Below are positions 1 through 6,038 of a stretch of DNA of 9,068 bases, piece after piece. Source of the stretch: Flavobacteriaceae bacterium (lineage in GTDB: Bacteria > Bacteroidota > Bacteroidia > Flavobacteriales > Flavobacteriaceae); assembly GCA_947461915.1 (NCBI GenBank), contig CANHNG010000047.1:1-9068 (forward strand), in the 5' to 3' direction. Made by a program: the position numbers and the translations under genes. A model generated the notes under the pieces. The model saw only the letters and a program-made list of their open reading frames with translations, was not told the origin of the DNA and ran no database searches. How positions within the stretch are numbered: the first letter of the stretch is position 1; every line of letters starts with the position of its first letter.

Positions 1-20
1 CGGACAGACAGAAGGGCAGC

Positions 21-152
21 TGATAACAGCGGTTTGGCAAAAGTGGCGGTTCAGTGCTTCGTATGACAGTTTTTCGTAAATTTGAAGTGTGTGCTTCGTA
101 TGAAAGTTCAGTGGTAAAATCGCCACCTTCGCCAAGCCGCAAACCGTTATGT
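21..152 (+). repeat. attC-like inverted-repeat element, copy 1
   Basis: The outer arms ATAAC (23-27) and GTTAT (146-150) pair. Next come an unpaired AG on the left against CAAACC on the right, a second paired block CGGTTTGGC (30-38) with GCCAAGCCG (131-139, one G-T wobble), then GTGGCG (43-48) with CGCCAC (121-126). This order of paired R box, asymmetric spacer, paired L box and variable tip is how integron attC sites fold. The tip holds two direct copies of TGCTTCGTATGA (55-66, 92-103). The outer 7-mers TGATAAC and GTTATGT depart from the classical RYYYAAC/GTTRRRY core. About 100 bases recur nearly unchanged at 6202-6303. A MITE or REP-type element is the main alternative. Confidence 0.6.
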
Positions 153-326
153 TCAACCCTAAAACGAAAGACAGTGCAAGCCTTGAACAGACAAAAAACC
201 GACCCAAAAGCCAACGCTTCGCACAATAAAAAGAGCTGCAATGCAAACTCACAAGCCGACCCAAATTGCAGCACATTTAATTTTGCCCAGCCGCACCCAA
301 AGCCCACCCACCAACCCAACAAATGC
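153..326. other. A/C-rich non-coding leader between repeat and regulator gene
   Basis: The + strand here is rich in A and C and strikingly poor in G, with runs such as CCGACCC and CCCACCCACC. I see no convincing gene; the open frame across it also runs through the inverted repeat. The 10-mer AAGCCAACGC (208-217), followed a few bases on by CACAA, recurs at 6126-6135 just ahead of the second large repeat, so the spacer sequences themselves share ancestry or composition. Confidence 0.45.
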
Positions 327-334
327 TAACTTTG
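327..334 (+). promoter_or_regulatory. Bacteroidota -7 box of the Crp/Fnr regulator gene
   Basis: TAACTTTG matches the Bacteroidota -7 consensus TAnnTTTG. I see no clear -33 TTTG at the usual distance. Only four bases separate the box from the ATG at 339, so transcription would begin at or next to the start codon, implying a leaderless or nearly leaderless mRNA. Confidence 0.5.
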
Positions 335-338
335 TAGA

Positions 339-959
339 ATGCAACTAAACGACATCATTGAATTCAAATCTTCTCCTTTAATTAGAGAAAAACTGGCTGA
401 CTTTGGTTTCGCCAAGACATTTGCAGAAGGTGAAGCAATTCTTAATGAAAATGCTTATATCAAAGCTATTCCCATCGTAACAACTGGTAGCATACGAGTA
501 ATGAGGACAGAAGAGGACGGCAGAGAAATTTTACTTTATTACATCAAGGCAGGTGAAAGTTGTATTATGTCTTTTTTAGGTGGTATGCACCACGACACCA
601 GTAAGGTAAAAGCTATTGCAGAGGAAGAAACCGAAATACTTTTTATCCCAATAGACAAAGTAAGTTTACTAATCAAAGAATTTCCTGAATGGCTGGACTA
701 TATTTTCCGTTTGTATCACAAACGCTTTGAAGAATTGCTGGAAGTAGTGAATGCTGTTGCATTCAAAAAAATGGATGAGCGGCTTTTGAACTTCATAAAA
801 AAGAAATGCGAATTAACCAAAAGCCATACACTTTATGTAACTCACGAACAAATAGCTAACGAGTTAGGAACAGCCCGTGTTGTGGTTTCACGACTTCTTA
901 AACAAATGGAAGATGAGGGCTTGGTAAAGTTGGGCAGGAACAAAATTTCTCTTGTCTGA
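339..959 (+). CDS. Crp/Fnr-family transcriptional regulator
   Basis: A 206-residue two-domain regulator. Residues about 20-110 form the cyclic-nucleotide-binding-like beta roll, with the segment GREILLYYIKAGESC (61-75) in the usual place. A long dimerisation helix follows (about 117-150). A C-terminal winged HTH covers about 167-200, with VTHEQIANELGTARVVVSRL as the recognition region. The N-terminal cysteine cluster of iron-sulfur FNR is absent. There are only two cysteines, C75 and C157, so an Fnr-type cluster is unlikely. Its position directly before sulfur genes, and the repeated operator-like element ahead of both following transcription units, suggest it controls them. A sulfane-sulfur or redox signal through C75 is inference. 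The start follows a TAnnTTTG box by four bases. A hairpin with a short T run lies just after the stop. Confidence 0.9.
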   Translation: MQLNDIIEFKSSPLIREKLADFGFAKTFAEGEAILNENAYIKAIPIVTTGSIRVMRTEEDGREILLYYIKAGESCIMSFLGGMHHDTSKVKAIAEEETEILFIPIDKVSLLIKEFPEWLDYIFRLYHKRFEELLEVVNAVAFKKMDERLLNFIKKKCELTKSHTLYVTHEQIANELGTARVVVSRLLKQMEDEGLVKLGRNKISLV

Positions 960-963
960 TAAG

Positions 964-984
964 AGTTGCTGCACAGCAACTTTT
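964..984 (+). terminator. Hairpin with T run after the regulator gene
   Basis: AGTTGCT (964-970) and AGCAACT (975-981) form a perfect 7-bp stem around GCAC, followed by TTT. It begins five bases after the regulator's stop codon. The T run is short, so termination may be partial. The sequence GTTGCTGCACAG also resembles the GTTGCTGTGCAG half of the operator-like element at 1797-1808, so it could instead or also be a protein-binding site. Confidence 0.5.
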
Positions 985-1004
985 AAGGTGCACAACTATT
1001 ATTT

Positions 1005-1020
1005 CACATTTAATAATGTG
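1005..1020. promoter_or_regulatory. Perfect palindrome in the regulator/DUF2892 intergenic gap
   Basis: CACATT and AATGTG are perfect inverted copies around TAAT. The gap at 960-1200 is otherwise non-coding. A further -7-like box, TAATTTTG, lies at 1076-1083, followed by the stronger promoter ending at 1165. The palindrome could be a secondary binding site or a short hairpin; nothing here decides which. Confidence 0.25.
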
Positions 1021-1117
1021 TGAATGATATAACTCTTTGCTGCAATTGTGTAAAGCCTTGCGCAAAAGTTGATAGTAATTTTGTGGGGTTAACACTAAAT
1101 TTAGAATAAATTTTCTC

Positions 1118-1165
1118 TTGTGTAACAAAAGTAGCCGTGCAGCCATTTTTATTGATTTACTTTTG
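1118..1165 (+). promoter_or_regulatory. Operator-like element plus -7 box, copy 1
   Basis: TTGTGTAACAAA (1118-1129) is followed by AGTAGCCGTGCAG (1130-1142) and, 15 bases later, TACTTTTG (1158-1165), a match to TAnnTTTG. The core GTAAC-N4-GTAGC is a degenerate inverted repeat of the Crp/Fnr type. The same arrangement with identical spacing recurs at 1784-1831. With transcription starting about five bases after the -7 box, the operator centre (1128.5) falls near -41.5, the class II activation position. The leader to the ATG at 1201 would be about 30 bases. Confidence 0.6.
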
Positions 1166-1200
1166 CGGTGTGAAATCTCTAACGTCAAAAAATCAAACAA

Positions 1201-1407
1201 ATGAAAAAGAACATGGGAAACATTGACAAAGTAGTAAGAATACTTGTCGCTATTCTAATTGCAGGGTTATATTTTGCAAACATCATCTCAGGAACTGTTG
1301 CAATTATCCTCTTAATACTCGCAGGAATTTTCATCCTCACAAGTTTTATGAGTTTTTGTCCGTTGTATTATCCTTTCGGTATTTCCACCAGAAAAAAAGG
1401 AGAGTAA
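1201..1407 (+). CDS. DUF2892 (YgaP-type) inner-membrane protein
   Basis: A 68-residue protein with two predicted membrane segments (about 11-29 and 31-50), followed by SFCPLYYPFGIST (51-63). This resembles the Cys-Pro-Leu-Tyr signature of the DUF2892/YgaP membrane domain, which in YgaP is fused to a rhodanese. Here it stands alone, but beside a sulfur-transfer locus. A role as membrane partner or docking site for sulfurtransferases or the permease is inference. The start follows a promoter with a leader of about 30 bases; an in-frame ATG at 1213 is a possible shorter start. The next gene begins one base after the stop codon, so the two are surely co-transcribed. Confidence 0.85.
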   Translation: MKKNMGNIDKVVRILVAILIAGLYFANIISGTVAIILLILAGIFILTSFMSFCPLYYPFGISTRKKGE

Positions 1408-1408
1408 T

Positions 1409-1777
1409 ATGGAACTGCAAAATGTAGTTCTTATTGCCTTAATTGGTGCTGCTGCCGGACTACTTGGTGGTATGCTTGGCTTGGGCGGGGCTATCATTAT
1501 CATTCCTGCATTGGTAATGATACTTGGTTATTCGCAACAAATGGCACAAGGCACAGCTTTAATAATGATGGTGCTTCCAGTAGGTGCATTATCCGCTTTT
1601 CAATACTATCAGAAAGGATTTGTTGACGTGAAAGCCTCATTGATTTTAGCCGCCTTCTTTTTTGTTGGTGGTTATTTCGGTGCAAAATTCGCTACGCAAA
1701 TTCCGCAGGATATTTTGAAGAAAACATTTGCCGTAATGCTTGTAGGTATTGCTATCGAAATGTGGTTTCAAAAATAA
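1409..1777 (+). CDS. Half-length TauE/SafE (TSUP) family permease
   Basis: A 122-residue hydrophobic protein with about four to five membrane segments (near 5-27, 28-45, 48-66, 73-92 and 102-119). The glycine-rich stretch GLLGGMLGLGGAIIIIPAL (17-35) is typical of the start of a TSUP repeat. Full-length members have two such repeats in about 240-270 residues. This protein has one, with a clean start and stop, so it probably works as a dimer rather than being a fragment. TSUP proteins move sulfite, thiosulfate or related sulfur anions, or organosulfonates. Here export of sulfite or thiosulfate made by the neighbouring persulfide dioxygenase is the natural guess. Direction and substrate are not shown by sequence. 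Confidence 0.85.
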   Translation: MELQNVVLIALIGAAAGLLGGMLGLGGAIIIIPALVMILGYSQQMAQGTALIMMVLPVGALSAFQYYQKGFVDVKASLILAAFFFVGGYFGAKFATQIPQDILKKTFAVMLVGIAIEMWFQK

Positions 1778-1783
1778 ATACAG

Positions 1784-1831
1784 TTGTGTAACAAAGGTTG
1801 CTGTGCAGTAAAAAGTATCAACCGATCTTTG
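1784..1831 (+). promoter_or_regulatory. Operator-like element plus -7-like box, copy 2
   Basis: TTGTGTAACAAA (1784-1795) is followed by GGTTGCTGTGCAG (1796-1808) and, 15 bases later, GATCTTTG (1824-1831), one base from TAnnTTTG. The core GTAAC-N4-GTTGC (1788-1801) is a better inverted repeat than copy 1. Conservation with copy 1 exceeds 20 of 25 bases, while the flanks are unrelated, which argues for a functional site. It would drive the large operon starting at 1850 with a leader of about 14 bases. Confidence 0.6.
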
Positions 1832-1849
1832 TATTATAAAATAAAGAAA

Positions 1850-3205
1850 ATGGAAATCAAACAATTTGAAGACAAAAATTTAGCTCACTACTCTTATGCA
1901 ATTGTGAGCAACGGAGAAATGGCGTTGGTTGACCCTGCAAGAAATCCGCGACCGTATTACGATTTTGCAAAGGAACAGAATGCAAAAATCACTGCCGTAA
2001 TTGAAACACATCCACATGCTGATTTCATAAGCAGCCATTTAGAAATACACAAAGCTACCGATGCAACAATTTATGTAAGTAAACTATTGGGTGCTGAATA
2101 TCCACACCAAACTTTTGATGAAGGTGATGCAATTGTTTTGGGTAACATAACCTTGAAAGCACTGAACACACCTGGGCATTCACCCGACAGTATTAGTATA
2201 TTTGCTATTGATGAAAGTGGAAAACGGCAAGCGGTTTTCACAGGCGACACCTTATTTATTGGCGATTGCGGCAGACCCGATTTAAGAGAACAGGCAGGGG
2301 CTATTACAGCAGCAAGAGCAGATTTGGCAAAACAATTGTTCCATTCACTTCGGAATAAGTTGATGACTTTGCCAGATGATGTGTTATTATATCCTGCACA
2401 CGGTGCAGGTAGTTTGTGTGGTAAAGGGTTAAGTGAACAAAACAGCAGCACTATTGGTGCGGAAAAAATAAGTAACTGGAGTTTGCAAAATTTGAGTGAG
2501 GTAGAATTTGTTAAAGAATTGTTGGCAGACCAACCATTCATTCCAAAGTATTTTCCGTTTGATGTGGCTGTAAATAAAAAAGGTGCTGATGCTTATGCCA
2601 CAAACATTTCAAAAGTGCTGCAAAGAGATCCTGTTACTAGTGAAGGTTGCGCAAATTCACTTAATCCTGATGTGTTAATTATTGACAGCCGACTACAAGA
2701 GCAATTCAAAAAGGCACATTTAAAAAATGCTATCAACTTGATGAACGACAACAAATTTGAAACTTGGTTAGGCAGCATTGTAAATCCTCATGAGCAATTT
2801 TATTTGATAGCGGAAAACGAAACCACATTAAACCAATTGATTGAACGCACCGCAAAGATTGGTTACGAAAAGCAAATTGCCTTAGCTTTTGTAATGGATT
2901 ATGGGAATGCAAAAATGAATTTATTTGATAGTGATAAACTAAAAGATAACGAAGACGCTTTTACCATTATTGATATTCGTAATGATGCAGAAGTAAAAAC
3001 ACAAAAGATTTTCGCAAATGCAATACACATTCCCTTGCACCAATTGAGAGAACGAACCAACGAAATTCCTGTCCACAAACCGATTTTAGTGCATTGTGCA
3101 GGTGGTTACAGAAGTGCGGCAGGTAGCAGCATCATAAAATCTAAACTAAACGGCACTTCGCAAGTATTTGATTTAAGCGAAGCTGTAAAAAAATTCCAAA
3201 AATGA
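1850..3205 (+). CDS. CstB-like persulfide dioxygenase-rhodanese fusion
   Basis: A 451-residue cytosolic protein with three domains. Residues 1 to about 230 are a metallo-beta-lactamase fold of the ETHE1/persulfide-dioxygenase type: THPHAD (53-58), TPGH (107-110), TGDTLF (131-136) and YPAH (181-184). H54, H110 and D133 are the expected mononuclear iron ligands, and C190 in GSLCG matches the extra cysteine seen in CstB-type enzymes. Residues about 255-350 are a rhodanese fold without a catalytic cysteine. Residues about 365-451 are an active rhodanese with loop HCAGGYRSA (C416). This matches staphylococcal CstB (dioxygenase, pseudo-rhodanese, rhodanese), which oxidises low-molecular-weight persulfides and yields thiosulfate. 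An upstream in-frame TTG at 1784 lies inside the promoter element, so ATG 1850 is chosen. The stop overlaps the next start by four bases. Confidence 0.9.
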   Translation: MEIKQFEDKNLAHYSYAIVSNGEMALVDPARNPRPYYDFAKEQNAKITAVIETHPHADFISSHLEIHKATDATIYVSKLLGAEYPHQTFDEGDAIVLGNITLKALNTPGHSPDSISIFAIDESGKRQAVFTGDTLFIGDCGRPDLREQAGAITAARADLAKQLFHSLRNKLMTLPDDVLLYPAHGAGSLCGKGLSEQNSSTIGAEKISNWSLQNLSEVEFVKELLADQPFIPKYFPFDVAVNKKGADAYATNISKVLQRDPVTSEGCANSLNPDVLIIDSRLQEQFKKAHLKNAINLMNDNKFETWLGSIVNPHEQFYLIAENETTLNQLIERTAKIGYEKQIALAFVMDYGNAKMNLFDSDKLKDNEDAFTIIDIRNDAEVKTQKIFANAIHIPLHQLRERTNEIPVHKPILVHCAGGYRSAAGSSIIKSKLNGTSQVFDLSEAVKKFQK

Positions 3206-3405
3206 ATTTCGTACTAAAACATAAACTCACCATCATTGGCATAATTGCAGGAGCGATTGGCGGTTATCTCTACTACTATTTTGTGGGTTGTGCAAGCGGA
3301 ACTTGTGCTATCACATCAAAGCCGCTAAACAGCACTTTGTATGGAGCAATGATGGGCGGGTTATTATTCAATATGTTTGAAAAAGAAAAAATTAAAACAC
3401 AATAA
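3202..3405 (+). CDS. Small DUF6132-like membrane protein with paired cysteines
   Basis: A 67-residue protein with two likely membrane segments (about 8-27 and 45-59) and a short loop carrying VGCASGTCAITS (28-39), so C30 and C35 lie four residues apart between the helices. I recall this pattern from the DUF6132 family of Bacteroidota, whose function is unknown. The start ATGA overlaps the stop of the CstB-like gene, implying translational coupling. The location suggests a membrane component of sulfur or redox relay, but nothing in the sequence proves it. Confidence 0.8.
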   Translation: MNFVLKHKLTIIGIIAGAIGGYLYYYFVGCASGTCAITSKPLNSTLYGAMMGGLLFNMFEKEKIKTQ

Positions 3406-3407
3406 AA

Positions 3408-3680
3408 ATGAAAACAAAAAATATAATAATAGCAAATTTAAGTTGCGGTGGTTGTGTAAACACCATCACTAAAAAACTAACTACCATTTCAGGAGTTGAA
3501 AAAGTAGAAGTTGATTTGAAAACAAATAATGTTTCAGTCAATCACAATGAAATGGTCAGCAGAGAACAATTAACGCAAATGCTTTTATCCATAGGCTATC
3601 CCGAAGCAACAGAGAAGAACGGCTTATTAACGCAACTAAAAAGTGTTACCAGTTGCCTCACAGGAAAACTTTCAAACTAA
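3408..3680 (+). CDS. Heavy-metal-associated (HMA) domain protein
   Basis: A 90-residue ferredoxin-like fold of the HMA type. The N-terminal strand and loop NLSCGGCVNTI (10-20) provide a CxxC pair (C13, C16) but lack the methionine of the classical copper motif MxCxxC. The rest, including GVEKVEVDLKTNNVSV, fits HMA strands 2 and 3 to about residue 68. A short tail carries a third cysteine, C83. Copper-chaperone proteins have this fold, but no copper pump or copper regulator is nearby. In a run of sulfurtransferases the CxxC may handle sulfane sulfur or protect against thiophilic metals; this is inference. It begins two bases after the previous stop. Confidence 0.85.
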   Translation: MKTKNIIIANLSCGGCVNTITKKLTTISGVEKVEVDLKTNNVSVNHNEMVSREQLTQMLLSIGYPEATEKNGLLTQLKSVTSCLTGKLSN

Positions 3681-3692
3681 AACATACTAAAA

Positions 3693-3977
3693 ATGAACAT
3701 TGAAAAAATTATCAAAGAAAAACAAGGCACAATAGTAGATGTGCGAACACCCTCTGAATTTACAGGTGGAAATGTAGCTGGTTCAATCAATATTCCTTTG
3801 GAGGAACTTGAGAAACGAATGGATGAATTAAAAAAACTTAAACAGCCATTGGTATTATGCTGTGCATCTGGTGGCAGAAGTGGACAGGCACACGGTTATC
3901 TTGCGCAAAAAGGCATTGAATGTTTCAATGGCGGCTCATGGTTAGATGTAAATTACATTCACTCTCAAACACTATAA
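3693..3977 (+). CDS. Single-domain rhodanese sulfurtransferase
   Basis: A 94-residue cytosolic rhodanese. It shows the characteristic IVDVRTPSEFTGGNVAGSINI segment in two parts (14-24 and 25-34), then the active loop CCASGGRS, with C57 as the likely persulfide-carrying nucleophile and R62 closing the loop. C56 immediately before it is a second thiol. The C-terminal NGGSW (79-83) is the usual last strand. It would accept sulfane sulfur from a persulfide or thiosulfate and pass it to a thiol acceptor. It lies 12 bases after the HMA gene, and a second rhodanese follows three bases after its stop. Confidence 0.9.
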   Translation: MNIEKIIKEKQGTIVDVRTPSEFTGGNVAGSINIPLEELEKRMDELKKLKQPLVLCCASGGRSGQAHGYLAQKGIECFNGGSWLDVNYIHSQTL

Positions 3978-3980
3978 AAA

Positions 3981-4295
3981 ATGATAAACGCAATAAGAAA
4001 TTTATTTGGCTTTGGTACTAAAGTTGACTATGCCGATTTAGTAAAGCAAGGTGCAATCATCTTAGATGTTCGCAGCAAAGGCGAATATCAAGGCGGACAT
4101 ATTAAAGGTTCAATCAATATTCCTGTTGACACTCTAAACAATAATTTGAGTAAACTGAAAAAAGATAAGCCGATTATTACTTGCTGTGCAAGCGGAATGC
4201 GAAGTGCATCAGCAAAAAGCATTCTCAAATCAAATGGCTATAACGAAGTTCACAATGGTGGCGGATGGAGCAGTTTACAAAACAAAATAGGATAA
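3981..4295 (+). CDS. Single-domain rhodanese sulfurtransferase (tandem paralogue)
   Basis: A 104-residue rhodanese with an N-terminal extension of about 15 residues compared with its neighbour. ILDVRSKGEYQGGHIKGSIN (27-46) is the first signature and CCASGMRSASAK (68-79) the active loop, with C69 the predicted nucleophile. The double cysteine CCASG is shared with the gene before it, suggesting a duplication, but the two are well diverged (GGRSG against GMRSA). It sits between the first rhodanese and the OsmC gene, whose ATG begins one base after this stop codon. Different loops may mean different sulfur donors or acceptors. Confidence 0.9.
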   Translation: MINAIRNLFGFGTKVDYADLVKQGAIILDVRSKGEYQGGHIKGSINIPVDTLNNNLSKLKKDKPIITCCASGMRSASAKSILKSNGYNEVHNGGGWSSLQNKIG

Positions 4296-4296
4296 T

Positions 4297-4743
4297 ATGG
4301 AACCACACTATTATAATGTTGATATAAACTGGAACACGGAACGCAAAGGCATTATGTGTTCGCCCGAATTAACTAAGGATGCAGGAAGTTGCATTGAAGT
4401 AGCAACACCGCCTGAGTTTCCAAAAGGTATTCCTGGAATATGGTCGCCAGAGCATCTATTCACAGCAGCCGTAAGCAGTTGTTTAATGACAACATTTTTA
4501 TCTATTGCTGAAAATTTAAAATTGACATTCACCAGTTTTAGTTGCAAATCAAAAGGCAAGTTGGAGCAAGTGGATGGTAAATTTATGATGACAGAAATTA
4601 CCCTAGAACCTATTGTAACTATTACAGATGAAAAAGACCGTGAAAGAGCAGAAAGAGTTTTACAAAAATCAGAAGCAGCTTGCTTAATATCTAATTCAGT
4701 AAAATCAAAAATCATAATACTTACAACAATCAAAATAAACTAA
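4297..4743 (+). CDS. OsmC/Ohr-family peroxiredoxin-like protein
   Basis: A 148-residue OsmC-fold protein. SPEHLFTAAVSSCL (50-63) contains the first redox cysteine C62 on the central helix, and EAACLISNSVKS (126-137) contains the second, C129. Both cysteines of the thiol peroxidase centre are therefore present. OsmC and Ohr proteins reduce organic hydroperoxides, and some also process sulfane sulfur compounds. That second role fits an operon of persulfide enzymes with a thioredoxin, and is inferred from context only. The length is close to the family norm. A 140-residue open frame on the opposite strand is a shadow. Confidence 0.88.
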   Translation: MEPHYYNVDINWNTERKGIMCSPELTKDAGSCIEVATPPEFPKGIPGIWSPEHLFTAAVSSCLMTTFLSIAENLKLTFTSFSCKSKGKLEQVDGKFMMTEITLEPIVTITDEKDRERAERVLQKSEAACLISNSVKSKIIILTTIKIN

Positions 4744-4749
4744 ATCAAA

Positions 4750-5001
4750 ATGAAAGAGAGAATTTTAACCAACTGGACTTTTACACGGGTTCTATATCTC
4801 ATTATTGGAAGTGCCATAATTATTCAATCCATAATGAGCCAGCAATGGTTTGGCGTTGCCTTTGGCGGTTATTTTGCATCAATGGGCTTATTTGCCTTCG
4901 GCTGTGCAGCAGGAAATTGTTTTGGAGGTAGTTGTGAAGTAGAACCAAAAAACAAATCAAACATTCAGGATGTGCAATTTGAAGAAGTAAAAACAAAATA
5001 A
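4750..5001 (+). CDS. Small cysteine-rich membrane protein, function unknown
   Basis: An 83-residue protein with two likely membrane helices (about 13-30 and 34-52). Right after the second helix comes [13 protein letters not shown] (50-62), with C52, C57 and C62 spaced five apart. A polar tail of about 20 residues follows. I do not recognise a named domain with certainty; it is comparable in size and topology to the DUF2892 protein at 1201. It starts six bases after the OsmC stop and ends one base before the thioredoxin start. Such tight coupling suggests a membrane partner for thioredoxin or the sulfurtransferases. Confidence 0.8.
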   Translation: MKERILTNWTFTRVLYLIIGSAIIIQSIMSQQWFGVAFGGYFASMGLFAFGCAAGNCFGGSCEVEPKNKSNIQDVQFEEVKTK

Positions 5002-5002
5002 T

Positions 5003-5305
5003 ATGGCAGAAACATTTTCCGAAATCGTCAAAAGTGAAACCCCAACCTTAGTAGATTTTTTTGCCGAGTGGTGCGGACCTTGCAAAATGATGAAACCGAT
5101 ATTAGAAGACTTGAAATCTAAAATTGGCGACAAGGCAAAAATCATAAAAATAGATGTGGACAAAAATCCGCAAGTGGTAAGTGCCTATAAAATTCAAGGA
5201 GTGCCGACACTTATGCTTTTCAAAGGCGGACAAATAAAATGGAAGCAGTCAGGAGTAGTTTCTGCAAATAACCTACAAGAAATTATCAATCAAAATTCAA
5301 AATAA
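5003..5305 (+). CDS. trxA: Thioredoxin
   Basis: A 100-residue cytosolic thioredoxin with no signal peptide. It has the canonical active site [12 protein letters not shown] (C24, C27), the buried-strand segment IDVDKNP and the cis-proline GVPTLMLF (P68). Length and motif order are those of a standard thioredoxin. In this operon it probably reduces persulfidated rhodaneses or the OsmC protein, releasing sulfide, besides general disulfide reduction. The stop codon is immediately followed by the ATG of the next gene, which carries a second, periplasmic thioredoxin domain. Confidence 0.95.
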   Translation: MAETFSEIVKSETPTLVDFFAEWCGPCKMMKPILEDLKSKIGDKAKIIKIDVDKNPQVVSAYKIQGVPTLMLFKGGQIKWKQSGVVSANNLQEIINQNSK

Positions 5306-6013
5306 ATGAGAAATTTTTTTTCAATCATTTTAGCCGCTATACTATTCAACAGTTGCAGCAACGGACAAACGCAAGGCACCAAAACAAACCTTTCGGCTAC
5401 TGAGTTTGCAGACAAAATTAAAGAACTGCCAACTGCTACAATTATTGATGTGCGAACACCAGATGAATTTTCAAAAGGACATTTAGCCAACGCGAATAAT
5501 TACGATTGGAACGGAAACGAATTTGACAAACAGATTGCACCGCTTGACAAATCAAAACCTGTTTTTGTTTACTGTTTAAGTGGAGGTAGAAGTTCGTCAG
5601 CAGCCAATAAAATGCGTTCAGATGGTTTCAAAGAAGTGTATGAATTAAGCGGAGGAATAATGAAATGGAGAGGTGCAAATCTTCCTGAAACCACCGACAA
5701 CGCAGTTGTATCAAACGGAATGAGCAAACAACAATTTGATGCACTCCTCTCTTCAGATAAATTACTGCTGATAGATTTTTATGCCGACTGGTGTGCCCCT
5801 TGTAAAAAAATGAAACCCTATTTAGAAGAAATTTCAAAAGACATGGCAGACAAAGTTGTAGTAATCCGTATCAACGCAGACGACAATCAAGCACTTTGCA
5901 AAGAATTAAAAATTGATGCACTTCCCGTTTTACAACTCTACAAAAATAAAACACTCTCTTGGACAAACACAGGTTTCATTGAGAAAGCAGAAGTCGTAAA
6001 ACAACTACAATAA
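5306..6013 (+). CDS. Lipoprotein fusing rhodanese and thioredoxin domains
   Basis: A 235-residue protein. Residues 1-17 are a lipoprotein signal ending in FNSC, with C17 as the predicted lipidated residue. Residues about 28-128 are a rhodanese: IIDVRTPDEFSKGH (46-59) and active loop YCLSGGRSS with C90. Residues about 138-235 are a thioredoxin: DWCAPCKKMKPY (C163, C166) and cis-proline in DALPVLQL (P207). Both catalytic centres are intact. Placement outside the cytoplasmic membrane implies a rhodanese-bound persulfide handed directly to a tethered dithiol, or repair of periplasmic persulfides. The source of reducing power is unclear, since no DsbD-like protein is in the window. It is the last gene of the run and begins directly after the thioredoxin stop. 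Confidence 0.9.
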   Translation: MRNFFSIILAAILFNSCSNGQTQGTKTNLSATEFADKIKELPTATIIDVRTPDEFSKGHLANANNYDWNGNEFDKQIAPLDKSKPVFVYCLSGGRSSSAANKMRSDGFKEVYELSGGIMKWRGANLPETTDNAVVSNGMSKQQFDALLSSDKLLLIDFYADWCAPCKKMKPYLEEISKDMADKVVVIRINADDNQALCKELKIDALPVLQLYKNKTLSWTNTGFIEKAEVVKQLQ

Positions 6014-6038
6014 TCCGCCAGACAATTGAAGATAATTT

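Noticed and set aside
55..103. Repeated TGCTTCGTATGA as a CRISPR-like array
   Set aside because: There are only two 12-base copies 25 bases apart inside a hairpin tip, recurring identically in the other element; no cas genes are present.
54..329. 91-codon open frame on the + strand
   Set aside because: It runs through the inverted repeat and the A/C-rich spacer, has a composition unlike a protein, and resembles no family; the repeat structure explains the sequence.
1784..1849. Upstream TTG start adding 22 residues to the CstB-like protein
   Set aside because: These bases are the duplicated operator and promoter element, and the family's conserved N-terminus begins at ATG 1850.
2071..2541. 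156-codon minus-strand frame
   Set aside because: It lies wholly within the metallo-beta-lactamase domain coding sequence and shows no domain or context of its own.
4311..4733. 140-codon minus-strand frame
   Set aside because: It is antisense to the OsmC-family gene, whose both catalytic cysteines are conserved on the + strand.
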